Source: an uncultured Clostridium sp. (GTDB lineage: Bacteria > Bacillota > Clostridia > TANB77 > CAG-508). From it: a stretch of 15,229 nucleotides of DNA. The notes below the pieces were generated by a model. The model ran no database searches, was not told the DNA's origin, and worked only from the letters and a program-made list of their open reading frames with translations. The stretch is taken from contig CAMMFK010000035.1 of assembly GCA_946496115.1 (NCBI GenBank), forward strand, positions 1 through 15,229. The letters are read 5' to 3'. Below are positions 8,498-14,326 of this stretch, piece by piece. How positions within the stretch are numbered: the first letter of the stretch is position 1; each line of letters opens with the position of its first letter. Position numbers and translations under genes: made by a program.

Positions 8498-9382
8498 ATG
8501 CAATTATTTGAAAACATAGTTGGAAATAATAAAATAAAAGAATCTTTAAAAAATGCAGTAAAATCTAACAATGTATCACATAGTTATTTGTTTATAGGAA
8601 AAGCCGGAGTGGGCAAAAAGATTTTTGCAAAAGATTTAGCAAAAAAAGTAATGTGCCTTGGTAACAGTATTTTAGAATTTGACAACTGTGATTCTTGCAT
8701 AAAATTTGATGCAAATAGCAATCCAGACTTTAGCATAATTGTACCAGATGGTAAAAGCATAAAAATAGAGCAAATACGTGATTTGCAAGCTAAAATTTTA
8801 GAAAAACCAATAAGTTCAAACAAAAAAGTATACATTATAGATAATGCAGATACAATGACAGAAGAAAGCCAAAATTGTTTATTAAAAACTTTAGAAGAAC
8901 CACCAGAATATGCAATGATTATTCTAATTGCATCAAATGAAAATAGAATGTTGCAAACAATAAAATCCAGATGTGTTATAATAAGATTTGAAGACTTAAC
9001 AAATGAAGAAATATCACAAATATTACATACAAACGACCAAGATATAATAAGACTATGTGAAGGTAGTGTTGCAAAAGCAGATACTATTTCTGAAAAAAGA
9101 GAAATGTTTGCACAGCTAAAAAATATTGCAGATTATTTAAGTAAAAACAGTTTAATAGACGTTTTAAATAATTCAGATTTGTTATATTCATCAAAAGATG
9201 ATATAATGACATTGCTTGATTTTTTAAATATAATATTTTTTGAAAAAGCAAAAGAAAATATTAAATACTCAAAAGCAATAGATATTATAGAAAAAACTAA
9301 AAAGAAAATTATGGCGAATAATAATTATGACATGTGTATAGATTATATGCTAATGCATATATGCGAAGAATTACATAAATAA
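8498..9382 (+). CDS. holB: DNA polymerase III delta' subunit
   Basis: A 294-residue AAA+ subunit of the replicative clamp loader, which helps load the beta sliding clamp onto primed DNA. Visible are a P-loop-like GKAGVGKK (34-41), VYIIDNADTMTEESQNCLLK with its Walker B-like region, EEPPEYA, and the SRC motif (S157-R158-C159) that completes the ATP site of a neighbouring subunit. The usual four-cysteine zinc site is represented by C53, C64 and C67 only; the position of the other Cys is occupied by F61 in my alignment. The start directly abuts the lepB stop, with GGAAAGGT inside lepB as ribosome-binding site. The holB-ricT order is conserved in Bacillota, which supports the call. Confidence 0.93.
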   Translation: MQLFENIVGNNKIKESLKNAVKSNNVSHSYLFIGKAGVGKKIFAKDLAKKVMCLGNSILEFDNCDSCIKFDANSNPDFSIIVPDGKSIKIEQIRDLQAKILEKPISSNKKVYIIDNADTMTEESQNCLLKTLEEPPEYAMIILIASNENRMLQTIKSRCVIIRFEDLTNEEISQILHTNDQDIIRLCEGSVAKADTISEKREMFAQLKNIADYLSKNSLIDVLNNSDLLYSSKDDIMTLLDFLNIIFFEKAKENIKYSKAIDIIEKTKKKIMANNNYDMCIDYMLMHICEELHK

Positions 9383-9496
9383 CAGATTAACATTACAGTT
9401 TTATGCTACGTTCGCAGAAATGTTTTAAACATATATTGAATTAATAATTTATTTGATTAAACAATATTAAAAGGCAAGAAAGGAGGCTTAAGTACA

Positions 9497-10420
9497 ATGG
9501 TAAAAGTAGTAGGAGTCAGGTTTAGAAAACCAGGAAAAATATATTTTTTCGATCCAGGTAATTTAGATGTAAGAAATGGTGATGAAGTTATCGTTGAAAC
9601 TGCTTTAGGACAAGAGTATGGAACTGTAACAGTAAATTCTAGAAATTTACCTGAAGAAAAAGTAAAAAAAGATTTAAAAAGTATAATAAGAATAGCAAAT
9701 AAAGAAGACCGAAAACATCAACAAGAAAACTTAAAAAATGAAAAAAAAGCATTTGATATTTGCCAAAAGAAAATAAAAGAACATAAACTAAAAATGAATT
9801 TGGTTGAAGCTAGATACTTGTTTGATAATTCAAAACTATTATTCTATTTCACAGCAGATGGAAGAATAGACTTTAGAGATTTAGTTAAAGATTTGGCAAG
9901 TGTGTTTAGAACAAGAATAGAACTTAGACAAATAGGTGTTAGAGATGAAATAAAAAGAATGGGTGGAAATGGACCTTGTGGTAGAGAGCTTTGCTGTTGT
10001 TCATTCCTTAAAAAACTAGATGTAGTAACAATAAAAATGGCAAAAGAACAAAATTTATCTCTAAATGCATCAAAAATTACAGGCTCTTGCGGAAGATTAA
10101 TGTGTTGCCTAAAATATGAGCAAAATGTATATGAGGACAAATTAAAAAAATTGCCTAAACTTGGAGCAATAGTAAGCACAGATGAAGGCGAGGGTACAGT
10201 AGAAGGCATAGAAGTTTTAAATGAAATCTTAAAAGTCAAACTAAAGGACGAAGAAGACAACTTCTATTATAAAAAATATAATGCATCAGATGTAAAAGTA
10301 ATAAAAGATGGCAAAAAAGAAGTAGAACAAGATGTTAACGAAGAAGATCTTAAAGAATTAGAACAAATGGAAAAAATGGATAAAATGGAAATAAACTCAT
10401 CAAATGATGATGAGATGTAA
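9497..10420 (+). CDS. ricT: PSP1-family regulatory protein RicT (YaaT)
   Basis: A 307-residue cytoplasmic PSP1-domain protein. In B. subtilis RicT (YaaT) works with RicA and RicF in a complex carrying [4Fe-4S] clusters that supports RNase Y-dependent mRNA maturation and developmental regulation. The PSP1 core spans about 1-215: GVRFRKPGKIYFFD at the start, ELRQIGVRDE in the centre, then the two cysteine-rich stretches GPCGRELCCC (C161, C166, C167, C168) and GSCGRLMCC (C198, C203, C204). A basic helical stretch (about 70-100) and an acidic, Met/Glu/Lys-rich C-terminal tail (about 270-307) complete it. The ATG follows AAAGGAGG at 10-nt spacing. Its position directly after holB matches Bacillota gene order. 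No obvious terminator follows. Confidence 0.92.
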   Translation: MVKVVGVRFRKPGKIYFFDPGNLDVRNGDEVIVETALGQEYGTVTVNSRNLPEEKVKKDLKSIIRIANKEDRKHQQENLKNEKKAFDICQKKIKEHKLKMNLVEARYLFDNSKLLFYFTADGRIDFRDLVKDLASVFRTRIELRQIGVRDEIKRMGGNGPCGRELCCCSFLKKLDVVTIKMAKEQNLSLNASKITGSCGRLMCCLKYEQNVYEDKLKKLPKLGAIVSTDEGEGTVEGIEVLNEILKVKLKDEEDNFYYKKYNASDVKVIKDGKKEVEQDVNEEDLKELEQMEKMDKMEINSSNDDEM

Positions 10421-10445
10421 AATATATGAGTATACTTATAAAAAA

Positions 10446-10475
10446 CTTGCAATCAAAATAACATATGAGGTACAA
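10446..10475 (+). promoter_or_regulatory. Possible promoter of the ferredoxin gene
   Basis: TTGCAA (10446-10451) and TACAAT (10470-10475) with an 18-bp spacer, about 80 bp upstream of the ferredoxin start. Each hexamer has five of six consensus bases, but the region is very AT-rich, so a chance match is possible. Confidence 0.4.
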
Positions 10476-10557
10476 TATAAAACAAACAGTAAAAATGTTT
10501 CTTACTAAAGAAAAATAAAATTAAACATAAAATTAGAATTGAAAGGTGGTGAAATAA

Positions 10558-10734
10558 ATGGCATACAAAATTTCAGACGCTTGTGTACAATGTGGTGCTT
10601 GTGCAGCATCTTGCCCAGTAAACTGCATATCACAAGGTGAAAACAAATATGTAATTGACAAAAGTCAATGTATAGAATGTGGAAGTTGTGCTTCTGTTTG
10701 CCCAGTTGGTGCACCAGAAATCGACAATGACTAA
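10558..10734 (+). CDS. Clostridial-type 2[4Fe-4S] ferredoxin (58 aa)
   Basis: A 58-residue protein with the two classic cluster motifs: C9-x2-C12-x2-C15-x3-C19-Pro and C38-x2-C41-x2-C44-x3-C48-Pro. The flanking text (MAYKISDAC, CPVNCISQG, CIECGSCASVCPVGAP) is that of small soluble clostridial ferredoxins. C23 is an extra, non-canonical cysteine in the position often held by Ala. It carries low-potential electrons in the cytoplasm. The ATG is preceded by GAAAGGTGGTG. The porGDAB genes begin about 300 bp downstream on the same strand, so this is a likely electron acceptor for that enzyme, although a terminator and a separate promoter lie between them and the units are transcribed separately. 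Confidence 0.96.
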   Translation: MAYKISDACVQCGACAASCPVNCISQGENKYVIDKSQCIECGSCASVCPVGAPEIDND

Positions 10735-10780
10735 TACATAAAATAAAATTACATGAGTGAGAAAAAATAAAAAATACCAC

Positions 10781-10809
10781 TTGACAAATTCAAAAATGGG
10801 TGCTAGACT
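10781..10809 (+). promoter_or_regulatory. Promoter-like sequence for a short RNA
   Basis: A perfect TTGACA (10781-10786), a 17-bp spacer and TAGACT (10804-10809, four of six consensus). The predicted start, A10816, is the first base of a 12-bp stem, and a strong terminator lies about 70 nt downstream, so the promoter would produce a short untranslated RNA. Confidence 0.55.
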
Positions 10810-10815
10810 GATTGC

Positions 10816-10894
10816 AGTAAATCCTATGATATATAGAATTTACTCAAGGTTTCAAGCTTTTTCATTGGGAGGTCCTTCGGGACCTTCTTTTTTT
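10816..10894 (+). ncRNA. Predicted short structured RNA (about 79 nt) between ferredoxin and porG
   Basis: The expected transcript has a 5' stem of 12 bp with one C-A mismatch (10816-10827 with 10833-10844, 5-nt loop), an unpaired linker of about 23 nt, and a terminator hairpin with a UUCG loop and seven T. I find no convincing coding sequence in it: the only frame lacks a ribosome-binding site and runs through the terminator. It does not match any riboswitch or housekeeping RNA I can recall. It may be a free-standing small RNA, or a terminated leader that could regulate read-through into porGDAB. Confidence 0.45.
10868..10894 (+). terminator. Intrinsic terminator with UUCG tetraloop
   Basis: GGAGGTCC (10868-10875) pairs with GGACCTTC (10880-10887), including one G-U pair, around a TTCG loop, followed by seven T (10888-10894). 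It ends the predicted short RNA and any transcript coming from the ferredoxin gene. Confidence 0.92.
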
Positions 10895-10948
10895 ACATAA
10901 TATTTATAATATTTTCCGTCCAAAAAGTAAAATCTTCGGTCAGTTCAA

Positions 10949-10977
10949 TTGACAACAAAACATTTTAAATATATACT
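10949..10977 (+). promoter_or_regulatory. Promoter of the porGDAB operon
   Basis: TTGACA (10949-10954), a 17-bp spacer and TATACT (10972-10977): six and five of six consensus bases. The expected start is near 10984, giving a leader of about 45 nt that ends in AAAGGAGG before the porG start. No operator is evident; a GTCA/TGAC inverted repeat overlaps the -35 element (10940-10954). Confidence 0.82.
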
Positions 10978-11028
10978 AAGTGTGTACAAAAGACAAAGCA
11001 ATATTAGAAAAAATAAAGGAGGCAATTA

Positions 11029-11610
11029 ATGAAGGATTTAATTGAAATTAGATGGCACGGTAGAGGTGGCCAAGGAGCAAAAACAGCTTCATTATTATTA
11101 GCAGATGCAGCCTTCAATACTGGTAAATATATTCAAGGGTTCCCTGAATATGGACCAGAAAGAATGGGAGCACCAATGACTGCATACAACAGAATAAGTA
11201 CAACACCTATCAGAGTACATAGTAATGTTTATCAACCTGATTATGTTGTAGTAGTTGACGATACACTTCTTTCAGCAGTAGATGTTACATCTGGATTAAA
11301 AGAAGATGGAGCAATATTAATTAACACAACAAAAACAATTGATGAAATAAAACCATTATTAAAAGGATATAATGGTAGTGTTTATACAATTGATGCAAGA
11401 AAAATTTCAGTAGATGCATTAGGAAAATACTTTCCAAATACACCAATGCTTGCAGCAATAGTTAAAGTTACAGGCATAATGACAGACGAAGAATTTTTAA
11501 ATGATATGCAAAGTTCTTTTAAACATAAATTTGCTAAAAAACCTGAGGTTATTCCAGGAAATATGCAAGCAGTAGAAGTAGCTTTAAAAGAAGTTAAAAA
11601 GATTCAATAA
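11029..11610 (+). CDS. porG: Pyruvate:ferredoxin oxidoreductase, gamma subunit
   Basis: The 193-residue gamma subunit of the four-subunit 2-oxoacid:ferredoxin oxidoreductase, which oxidatively decarboxylates pyruvate with CoA to acetyl-CoA and CO2 and reduces ferredoxin. The family signature WHGRGGQGAKTAS lies at the N-terminus (about 9-21), followed by FPEYGPERMGAP, VVVDDTLL and PNTPMLAAIVKVTGI, typical of the gamma-domain Rossmann-like fold. The ATG has a full AAAGGAGG 6 nt upstream and a strong promoter. It is the first gene of the operon. The gamma/delta/alpha/beta order is that of Thermotoga-type por operons. Related enzymes for 2-ketoisovalerate or other 2-oxoacids share this domain; pyruvate is the likeliest substrate but is inferred. 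Confidence 0.93.
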   Translation: MKDLIEIRWHGRGGQGAKTASLLLADAAFNTGKYIQGFPEYGPERMGAPMTAYNRISTTPIRVHSNVYQPDYVVVVDDTLLSAVDVTSGLKEDGAILINTTKTIDEIKPLLKGYNGSVYTIDARKISVDALGKYFPNTPMLAAIVKVTGIMTDEEFLNDMQSSFKHKFAKKPEVIPGNMQAVEVALKEVKKIQ

Positions 11611-11656
11611 AAAAGTGTAAAAGTGGAAATAATACCACTTAGAAAGGAAGAAAGCA

Positions 11657-11950
11657 ATGGAAATAAATAACAATACACCTTGGCAAGATATGACCAAAGG
11701 TGGAACAATTTATGATGCTGGAAACTCTAAAACATTTAAAACTGGTGATTGGAGAAGTATGAAACCAGTATTTCATCCAGATAAATGCAAACAATGTGGA
11801 CTATGTTTCCCTGTTTGCCCTGAGAATTCTATTCCAGTAAATAAAGAACAAAAAAGAGAAGATTTTAATTACGACTTTTGCAAAGGATGCGGAGTATGTA
11901 GCAAAGTATGCCCATTTGGGGCAATAACAATGGAAGAGGAGGGAAAATAA
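11657..11950 (+). CDS. porD: Pyruvate:ferredoxin oxidoreductase, delta (ferredoxin-like) subunit
   Basis: A 97-residue subunit carrying two [4Fe-4S] clusters that relay electrons from the catalytic beta subunit to free ferredoxin. The cluster motifs are C44-x2-C47-x2-C50-x3-C54-Pro and C75-x2-C78-x2-C81-x3-C85-Pro. The N-terminal ~40 residues (including GDWRSMKPVFHPDKC) are the delta-subunit extension that distinguishes it from free ferredoxins. The ATG follows AAAGGAAG. The 46-bp gap from porG contains a 6-bp inverted repeat (AAGTGG 11621-11626 and CCACTT 11635-11640), possibly a processing or translation-tuning hairpin. The porA start lies one base after the stop, with its ribosome-binding site inside this gene. 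Confidence 0.95.
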   Translation: MEINNNTPWQDMTKGGTIYDAGNSKTFKTGDWRSMKPVFHPDKCKQCGLCFPVCPENSIPVNKEQKREDFNYDFCKGCGVCSKVCPFGAITMEEEGK

Positions 11951-11951
11951 T

Positions 11952-13127
11952 ATGAGTATTAGAGAAAGACTAAGTGGAAATGAAGCAACAGCATTTGCAA
12001 TGAAACAAATAAATCCAGATGTTGTAGCAGCTTTCCCTATAACACCTTCAACAGAAATTCCACAATATTTTTCTACATATGTAGATAATGGAGAAGTTGA
12101 TACAGAATTTGTTGCAGTTGAAAGTGAGCATAGTGCAATGAGTGCTTGTATAGGTGCTGAAGCAGCAGGAGCTAGAGCCATGACAGCTACATCAGCAAAT
12201 GGTTTAGAATATATGTGGGAAATGGTACAAATTGCTTCTAGTATGAGACTACCAATAGTTATGGCACTAGTAAACAGAGCAATTTCAGGACCACTTAATA
12301 TACACAGTGACCATTCAGACGCAATGGCAGTAAGAGATAGTGGATGGATAATGCTATTTTCAGAAACAAACCAAGAAGCATATGATAATATGATAATGGC
12401 TCATAGAATAGCTGAAAATAAAGATGTATTACTACCACTTATGGTATGTCAAGATGGATTTATAACTTCTCATTCTATTGAAAATATAGAATTAATAGAA
12501 ACAGAAGAAGTTAGAAAATTTGTAGGAACATATAAACCAGAACATTATTTATTAGATAGAAAAAATCCAATATCTATGGGACCTATGGATTTACAACCAT
12601 ATCTATTTGAACATAAAAGACAACAATGGGAAGCTATGAAAAATGCAAAACAAGTTATAGTAGATGTAGCAAAAGATTTTGAAAAATTAACAGGTAGAAA
12701 ATATGACTTATTTGAAGAATATAAAATGGAAGATGCAGAATATGTTGTTGTTTGTATGAACTCAACAGCAGGAACTGTAAAAAATGTTATTGATAGATTA
12801 AGAGCAAATGGTGTTAAAGCAGGACTTATAAAAATAAGAGTATTTAGACCATTCCCAGGAGAAGAAATTGCAAAGGCTCTATCTAAAGCAAAAGCAGTTG
12901 CAATACTAGATAAAACACCAATCTTAAATCTAACAGGTGGACCATTATATGAAGATGTTACATCAGCTATGTACACATTAAATATGAATGTAGCAACAAT
13001 AAATTATTGCTATGGTATTGGTGGTAGAGATGTAACAGAAAGTCAAATAGAAACAGTATATAGTGATTTACAAAATCTAAAAGATATGAGCAATCCTTAT
13101 AGATTTTTGGGTTTAAAGAGCAAATAA
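11952..13127 (+). CDS. porA: Pyruvate:ferredoxin oxidoreductase, alpha subunit
   Basis: A 391-residue alpha subunit. Its N-terminal pyrimidine-binding domain of the thiamine enzyme fold contains AAFPITPSTE (26-35) with T31 in the conserved ITPS motif that faces the substrate, EFVAVESEHSAMSAC, TATSANGLEYM, and NRAISGPLNIHSDHSD (from N108). The C-terminal transketolase-like domain shows KIRVFRPFPGEE (about 293-304). It binds the aminopyrimidine part of thiamine diphosphate at the interface with the beta subunit. The ATG at 11952 lies one base after the porD stop, with GAGGAGGG at 11936-11943 upstream, indicating translational coupling. Length is normal for the family and no key motif is missing. 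Confidence 0.95.
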   Translation: MSIRERLSGNEATAFAMKQINPDVVAAFPITPSTEIPQYFSTYVDNGEVDTEFVAVESEHSAMSACIGAEAAGARAMTATSANGLEYMWEMVQIASSMRLPIVMALVNRAISGPLNIHSDHSDAMAVRDSGWIMLFSETNQEAYDNMIMAHRIAENKDVLLPLMVCQDGFITSHSIENIELIETEEVRKFVGTYKPEHYLLDRKNPISMGPMDLQPYLFEHKRQQWEAMKNAKQVIVDVAKDFEKLTGRKYDLFEEYKMEDAEYVVVCMNSTAGTVKNVIDRLRANGVKAGLIKIRVFRPFPGEEIAKALSKAKAVAILDKTPILNLTGGPLYEDVTSAMYTLNMNVATINYCYGIGGRDVTESQIETVYSDLQNLKDMSNPYRFLGLKSK

Positions 13128-13154
13128 AATTATATAGAAAGGAAATAAAAAACT

Positions 13155-14102
13155 ATGTATAATGTAAAAGAAGTAGTAGCAAATAGACCATCAAGGTTTT
13201 CAGAAGGACATAGAATGTGTGCAGGTTGTGGTGCTCCACCAGTAGCAAGAATGATACTAAGAGCAGTACATCCAGAAGACCATGTAGTTGTGTCTAATGC
13301 AACAGGTTGTATGGAAGTTTCAACATGTATTTATCCATACACATCTTGGACAGATTCATATATTCATACTGCATTTGAATGTGCAGCAGCAACAGCTTCA
13401 GGTGCAGAGGCTGCATATAAATCATTAAAAAAACAAGGAAAATTACCAGAAGGTGAAAATACAAAATTCATTTGCTTTGGTGGAGATGGTGGAACATATG
13501 ACATAGGTATTCAAGCTCTTTCAGGTGCAATGGAAAGAGGTCATGATATGACATATGTATGCTATGATAATGGTGCATATATGAATACAGGTATTCAACG
13601 TTCATCTGCAACACCACAATTTGCAGATACAACAACATCACCAGCAGGAACAGTTATTCCTGGAAAAATGCAAGTAAGAAAAGATTTAACAGAAATAATG
13701 GTATCTCATCATTTACCATATGTAGCTCAAACTGCAGCATATATGAATTTTAAAGATTTATATGAAAAAGCAGAAAAAGCTATATATACAAAGGGAGCAA
13801 AATTCTTAAATGTACTTGCTCCATGTCCTAGAGGTTGGGGATATCCAACAGAGGATTTAATGAAACTTAATAAATTAGCAGTAGAAACATGCTACTGGCC
13901 AATGTATGAAGTTGTAGATGGGGTATATCATATAACATATAAACCAGCTAAAAAACTACCAGTTGAGGAATTTTTAAAACCACAAAAGAGATTTAAACAT
14001 ATGTTTAAACCGGGTAATGAGTGGATGATAGAAAAATTCCAAGAAGAAGTAGATAAAAGATGGAATGAACTTCTTGCAAAAGAAGAAATGACAAATAAAT
14101 AA
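13155..14102 (+). CDS. porB: Pyruvate:ferredoxin oxidoreductase, beta subunit
   Basis: The 315-residue catalytic beta subunit. It binds the diphosphate and Mg2+ of thiamine diphosphate through GGDGG (109-113, Asp111) and YDNGAYMNTG (137-146, Asn139), and one proximal [4Fe-4S] cluster through C22 and C25 (CAGCG), C52 (ATGCMEVST) and C224 (APCPRGWG). All four cluster cysteines are present. The ATG has AGAAAGGAA upstream, and the gene sits 27 bp after porA. It is the last gene of the operon. No terminator follows before the next promoter at 14117, so operon transcripts should continue to the hairpin at 14184-14216 and include the antisense RNA sequence described there. Confidence 0.95.
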   Translation: MYNVKEVVANRPSRFSEGHRMCAGCGAPPVARMILRAVHPEDHVVVSNATGCMEVSTCIYPYTSWTDSYIHTAFECAAATASGAEAAYKSLKKQGKLPEGENTKFICFGGDGGTYDIGIQALSGAMERGHDMTYVCYDNGAYMNTGIQRSSATPQFADTTTSPAGTVIPGKMQVRKDLTEIMVSHHLPYVAQTAAYMNFKDLYEKAEKAIYTKGAKFLNVLAPCPRGWGYPTEDLMKLNKLAVETCYWPMYEVVDGVYHITYKPAKKLPVEEFLKPQKRFKHMFKPGNEWMIEKFQEEVDKRWNELLAKEEMTNK

Positions 14103-14116
14103 TTTGAAAATTGCTA

Positions 14117-14145
14117 TTGACAACAATAGGAAAAATTTGTATAAT
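14117..14145 (+). promoter_or_regulatory. Perfect consensus promoter of the predicted antisense RNA
   Basis: TTGACA (14117-14122), exactly 17 bp, then TATAAT (14140-14145). The predicted start, A14152, coincides with the first base of the direct repeat shared with the peptide gene. Only about 65 bp separate the start from a strong terminator, too short for a plausible gene, so the product should be a small RNA. Confidence 0.88.
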
Positions 14146-14151
14146 AATTAT

Positions 14152-14182
14152 AGCAATATTTTATCAAATTATCATAGAGGCC
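14152..14182 (+). repeat. Direct repeat copy A (antisense RNA 5' end)
   Basis: 31 bp aligning with copy B at 14267-14300 with three single-base gaps and a few substitutions. The two copies begin with the same AGCAA and share an unbroken 10-bp block TTTTATCAAA (14159-14168 and 14276-14285) and CATA. Copy A starts exactly at the predicted RNA start. Confidence 0.8.
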
Positions 14183-14183
14183 A

Positions 14184-14216
14184 AAAAAGCTAGGAGCTGC
14201 GAACTCCTAGCTTTTT
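14184..14216. terminator. Bidirectional intrinsic terminator shared by antisense RNA and peptide mRNA
   Basis: A perfect 13-bp inverted repeat (14184-14196 with 14204-14216) with a 7-nt loop. The arms begin with five A and end with five T, so the element gives a T-tract in both directions. It ends the minus-strand peptide mRNA, the plus-strand antisense RNA and any transcript continuing from porB. Confidence 0.92.
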
Positions 14217-14221
14217 CCTCT

Positions 14222-14293
14222 TTAGTTCTCTTCATCTTTATGTATGATAGCATACACAATAATGAGAGCAACTAATTTTATCAAACTATTCAT
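14222..14293 (-). CDS. 23-residue hydrophobic peptide, candidate type I toxin
   Basis: The peptide begins MNSLIKLVALIIVYAIIH (one membrane-spanning stretch, about 4-17) and ends in a short charged tail, KDEEN. The ATG (complement of 14291-14293) has a strong AAGGAGG Shine-Dalgarno 5 nt upstream; the TAA lies just before the shared terminator. Length, single helix and acidic polar tail resemble small membrane toxins of type I systems, such as Fst of pAD1 (33 residues), but I do not recognise the sequence as a named family and it lacks the proline typical of Fst. Such toxins damage the membrane when over-translated. A convergent antisense RNA can pair over the start region, and a 5' stem buries the Shine-Dalgarno. 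The gene model is well supported; toxicity is inferred. Confidence 0.75.
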   Translation of the reverse strand: MNSLIKLVALIIVYAIIHKDEEN

Positions 14294-14300
14294 AAATGCC
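14267..14300 (+). repeat. Direct repeat copy B (peptide gene start region)
   Basis: 34 bp covering, on the minus strand, the end of the Shine-Dalgarno, the start codon and codons 1-9 of the 23-residue peptide. It is the counterpart of copy A at 14152-14182. The direct orientation of the copies, with opposite transcription, makes the two RNAs complementary in trans. Confidence 0.8.
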
Positions 14301-14320
14301 TCCTTCCTACCTCCGGAGGC
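14298..14320 (-). promoter_or_regulatory. Shine-Dalgarno-sequestering 5' hairpin of the peptide mRNA
   Basis: On the minus strand GCCTCC (complement of 14315-14320) pairs perfectly with GGAGGC (complement of 14298-14303), which contains the peptide's Shine-Dalgarno; the loop is 11 nt. If transcription starts at 14320, as the extended -10 promoter predicts, the mRNA begins with this stem. Another four flanking pairs (one G-U) would form if it starts slightly upstream. A hairpin masking the Shine-Dalgarno is a known feature of fst-type toxin mRNAs. Confidence 0.65.
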
Positions 14321-14326
14321 ACTTAT

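Larger units (their letters stand above)
14152..14216 (+). ncRNA. Predicted antisense (antitoxin) RNA, about 65 nt
   Basis: Transcription from the promoter at 14117-14145 to the bidirectional terminator gives an RNA of about 65 nt with a 31-nt single-stranded 5' part and a terminator stem-loop. The 5' part (14152-14182) is an imperfect direct copy of 14267-14300. As RNA, 30 of its 31 nt can pair with the convergent peptide mRNA from the end of the Shine-Dalgarno sequence through codon 9 (two G-U pairs, one mismatch, three single-base bulges in the mRNA). The 3' part is fully complementary to the 3' end of that mRNA because the terminator is shared. In pAD1 par the antitoxin RNA II has a similar size and layout. 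The antitoxin role is inferred. Confidence 0.72.

Noticed and set aside
9420..9432. ATGTTT/AAACAT inverted repeat between holB and ricT
   Set aside because: Its spacer is a single base and there is no associated promoter or terminator element; too weak to call.
9844..10260. 138-codon open frame on the minus strand opposite ricT
   Set aside because: It overlaps the conserved cysteine motifs of RicT on the other strand and has no ribosome-binding site or family resemblance.
10425..10440. 16-bp near-palindrome centred on AGTATACT after ricT
   Set aside because: The central loop would be only 2 nt, no T-run follows, and AT-rich palindromes of this size arise by chance; not called as a terminator or operator.
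10826..10900. Possible 24-codon plus-strand peptide starting at ATG 10826
   Set aside because: It has no Shine-Dalgarno, starts inside a stem, and reads straight through the terminator hairpin and its T-run.
10735..11028. T-box, SAM, fluoride, guanidine or preQ1 riboswitch upstream of porG
   Set aside because: No conserved core motif of these families is visible around the hairpins; only promoter, stem and terminator are supported.
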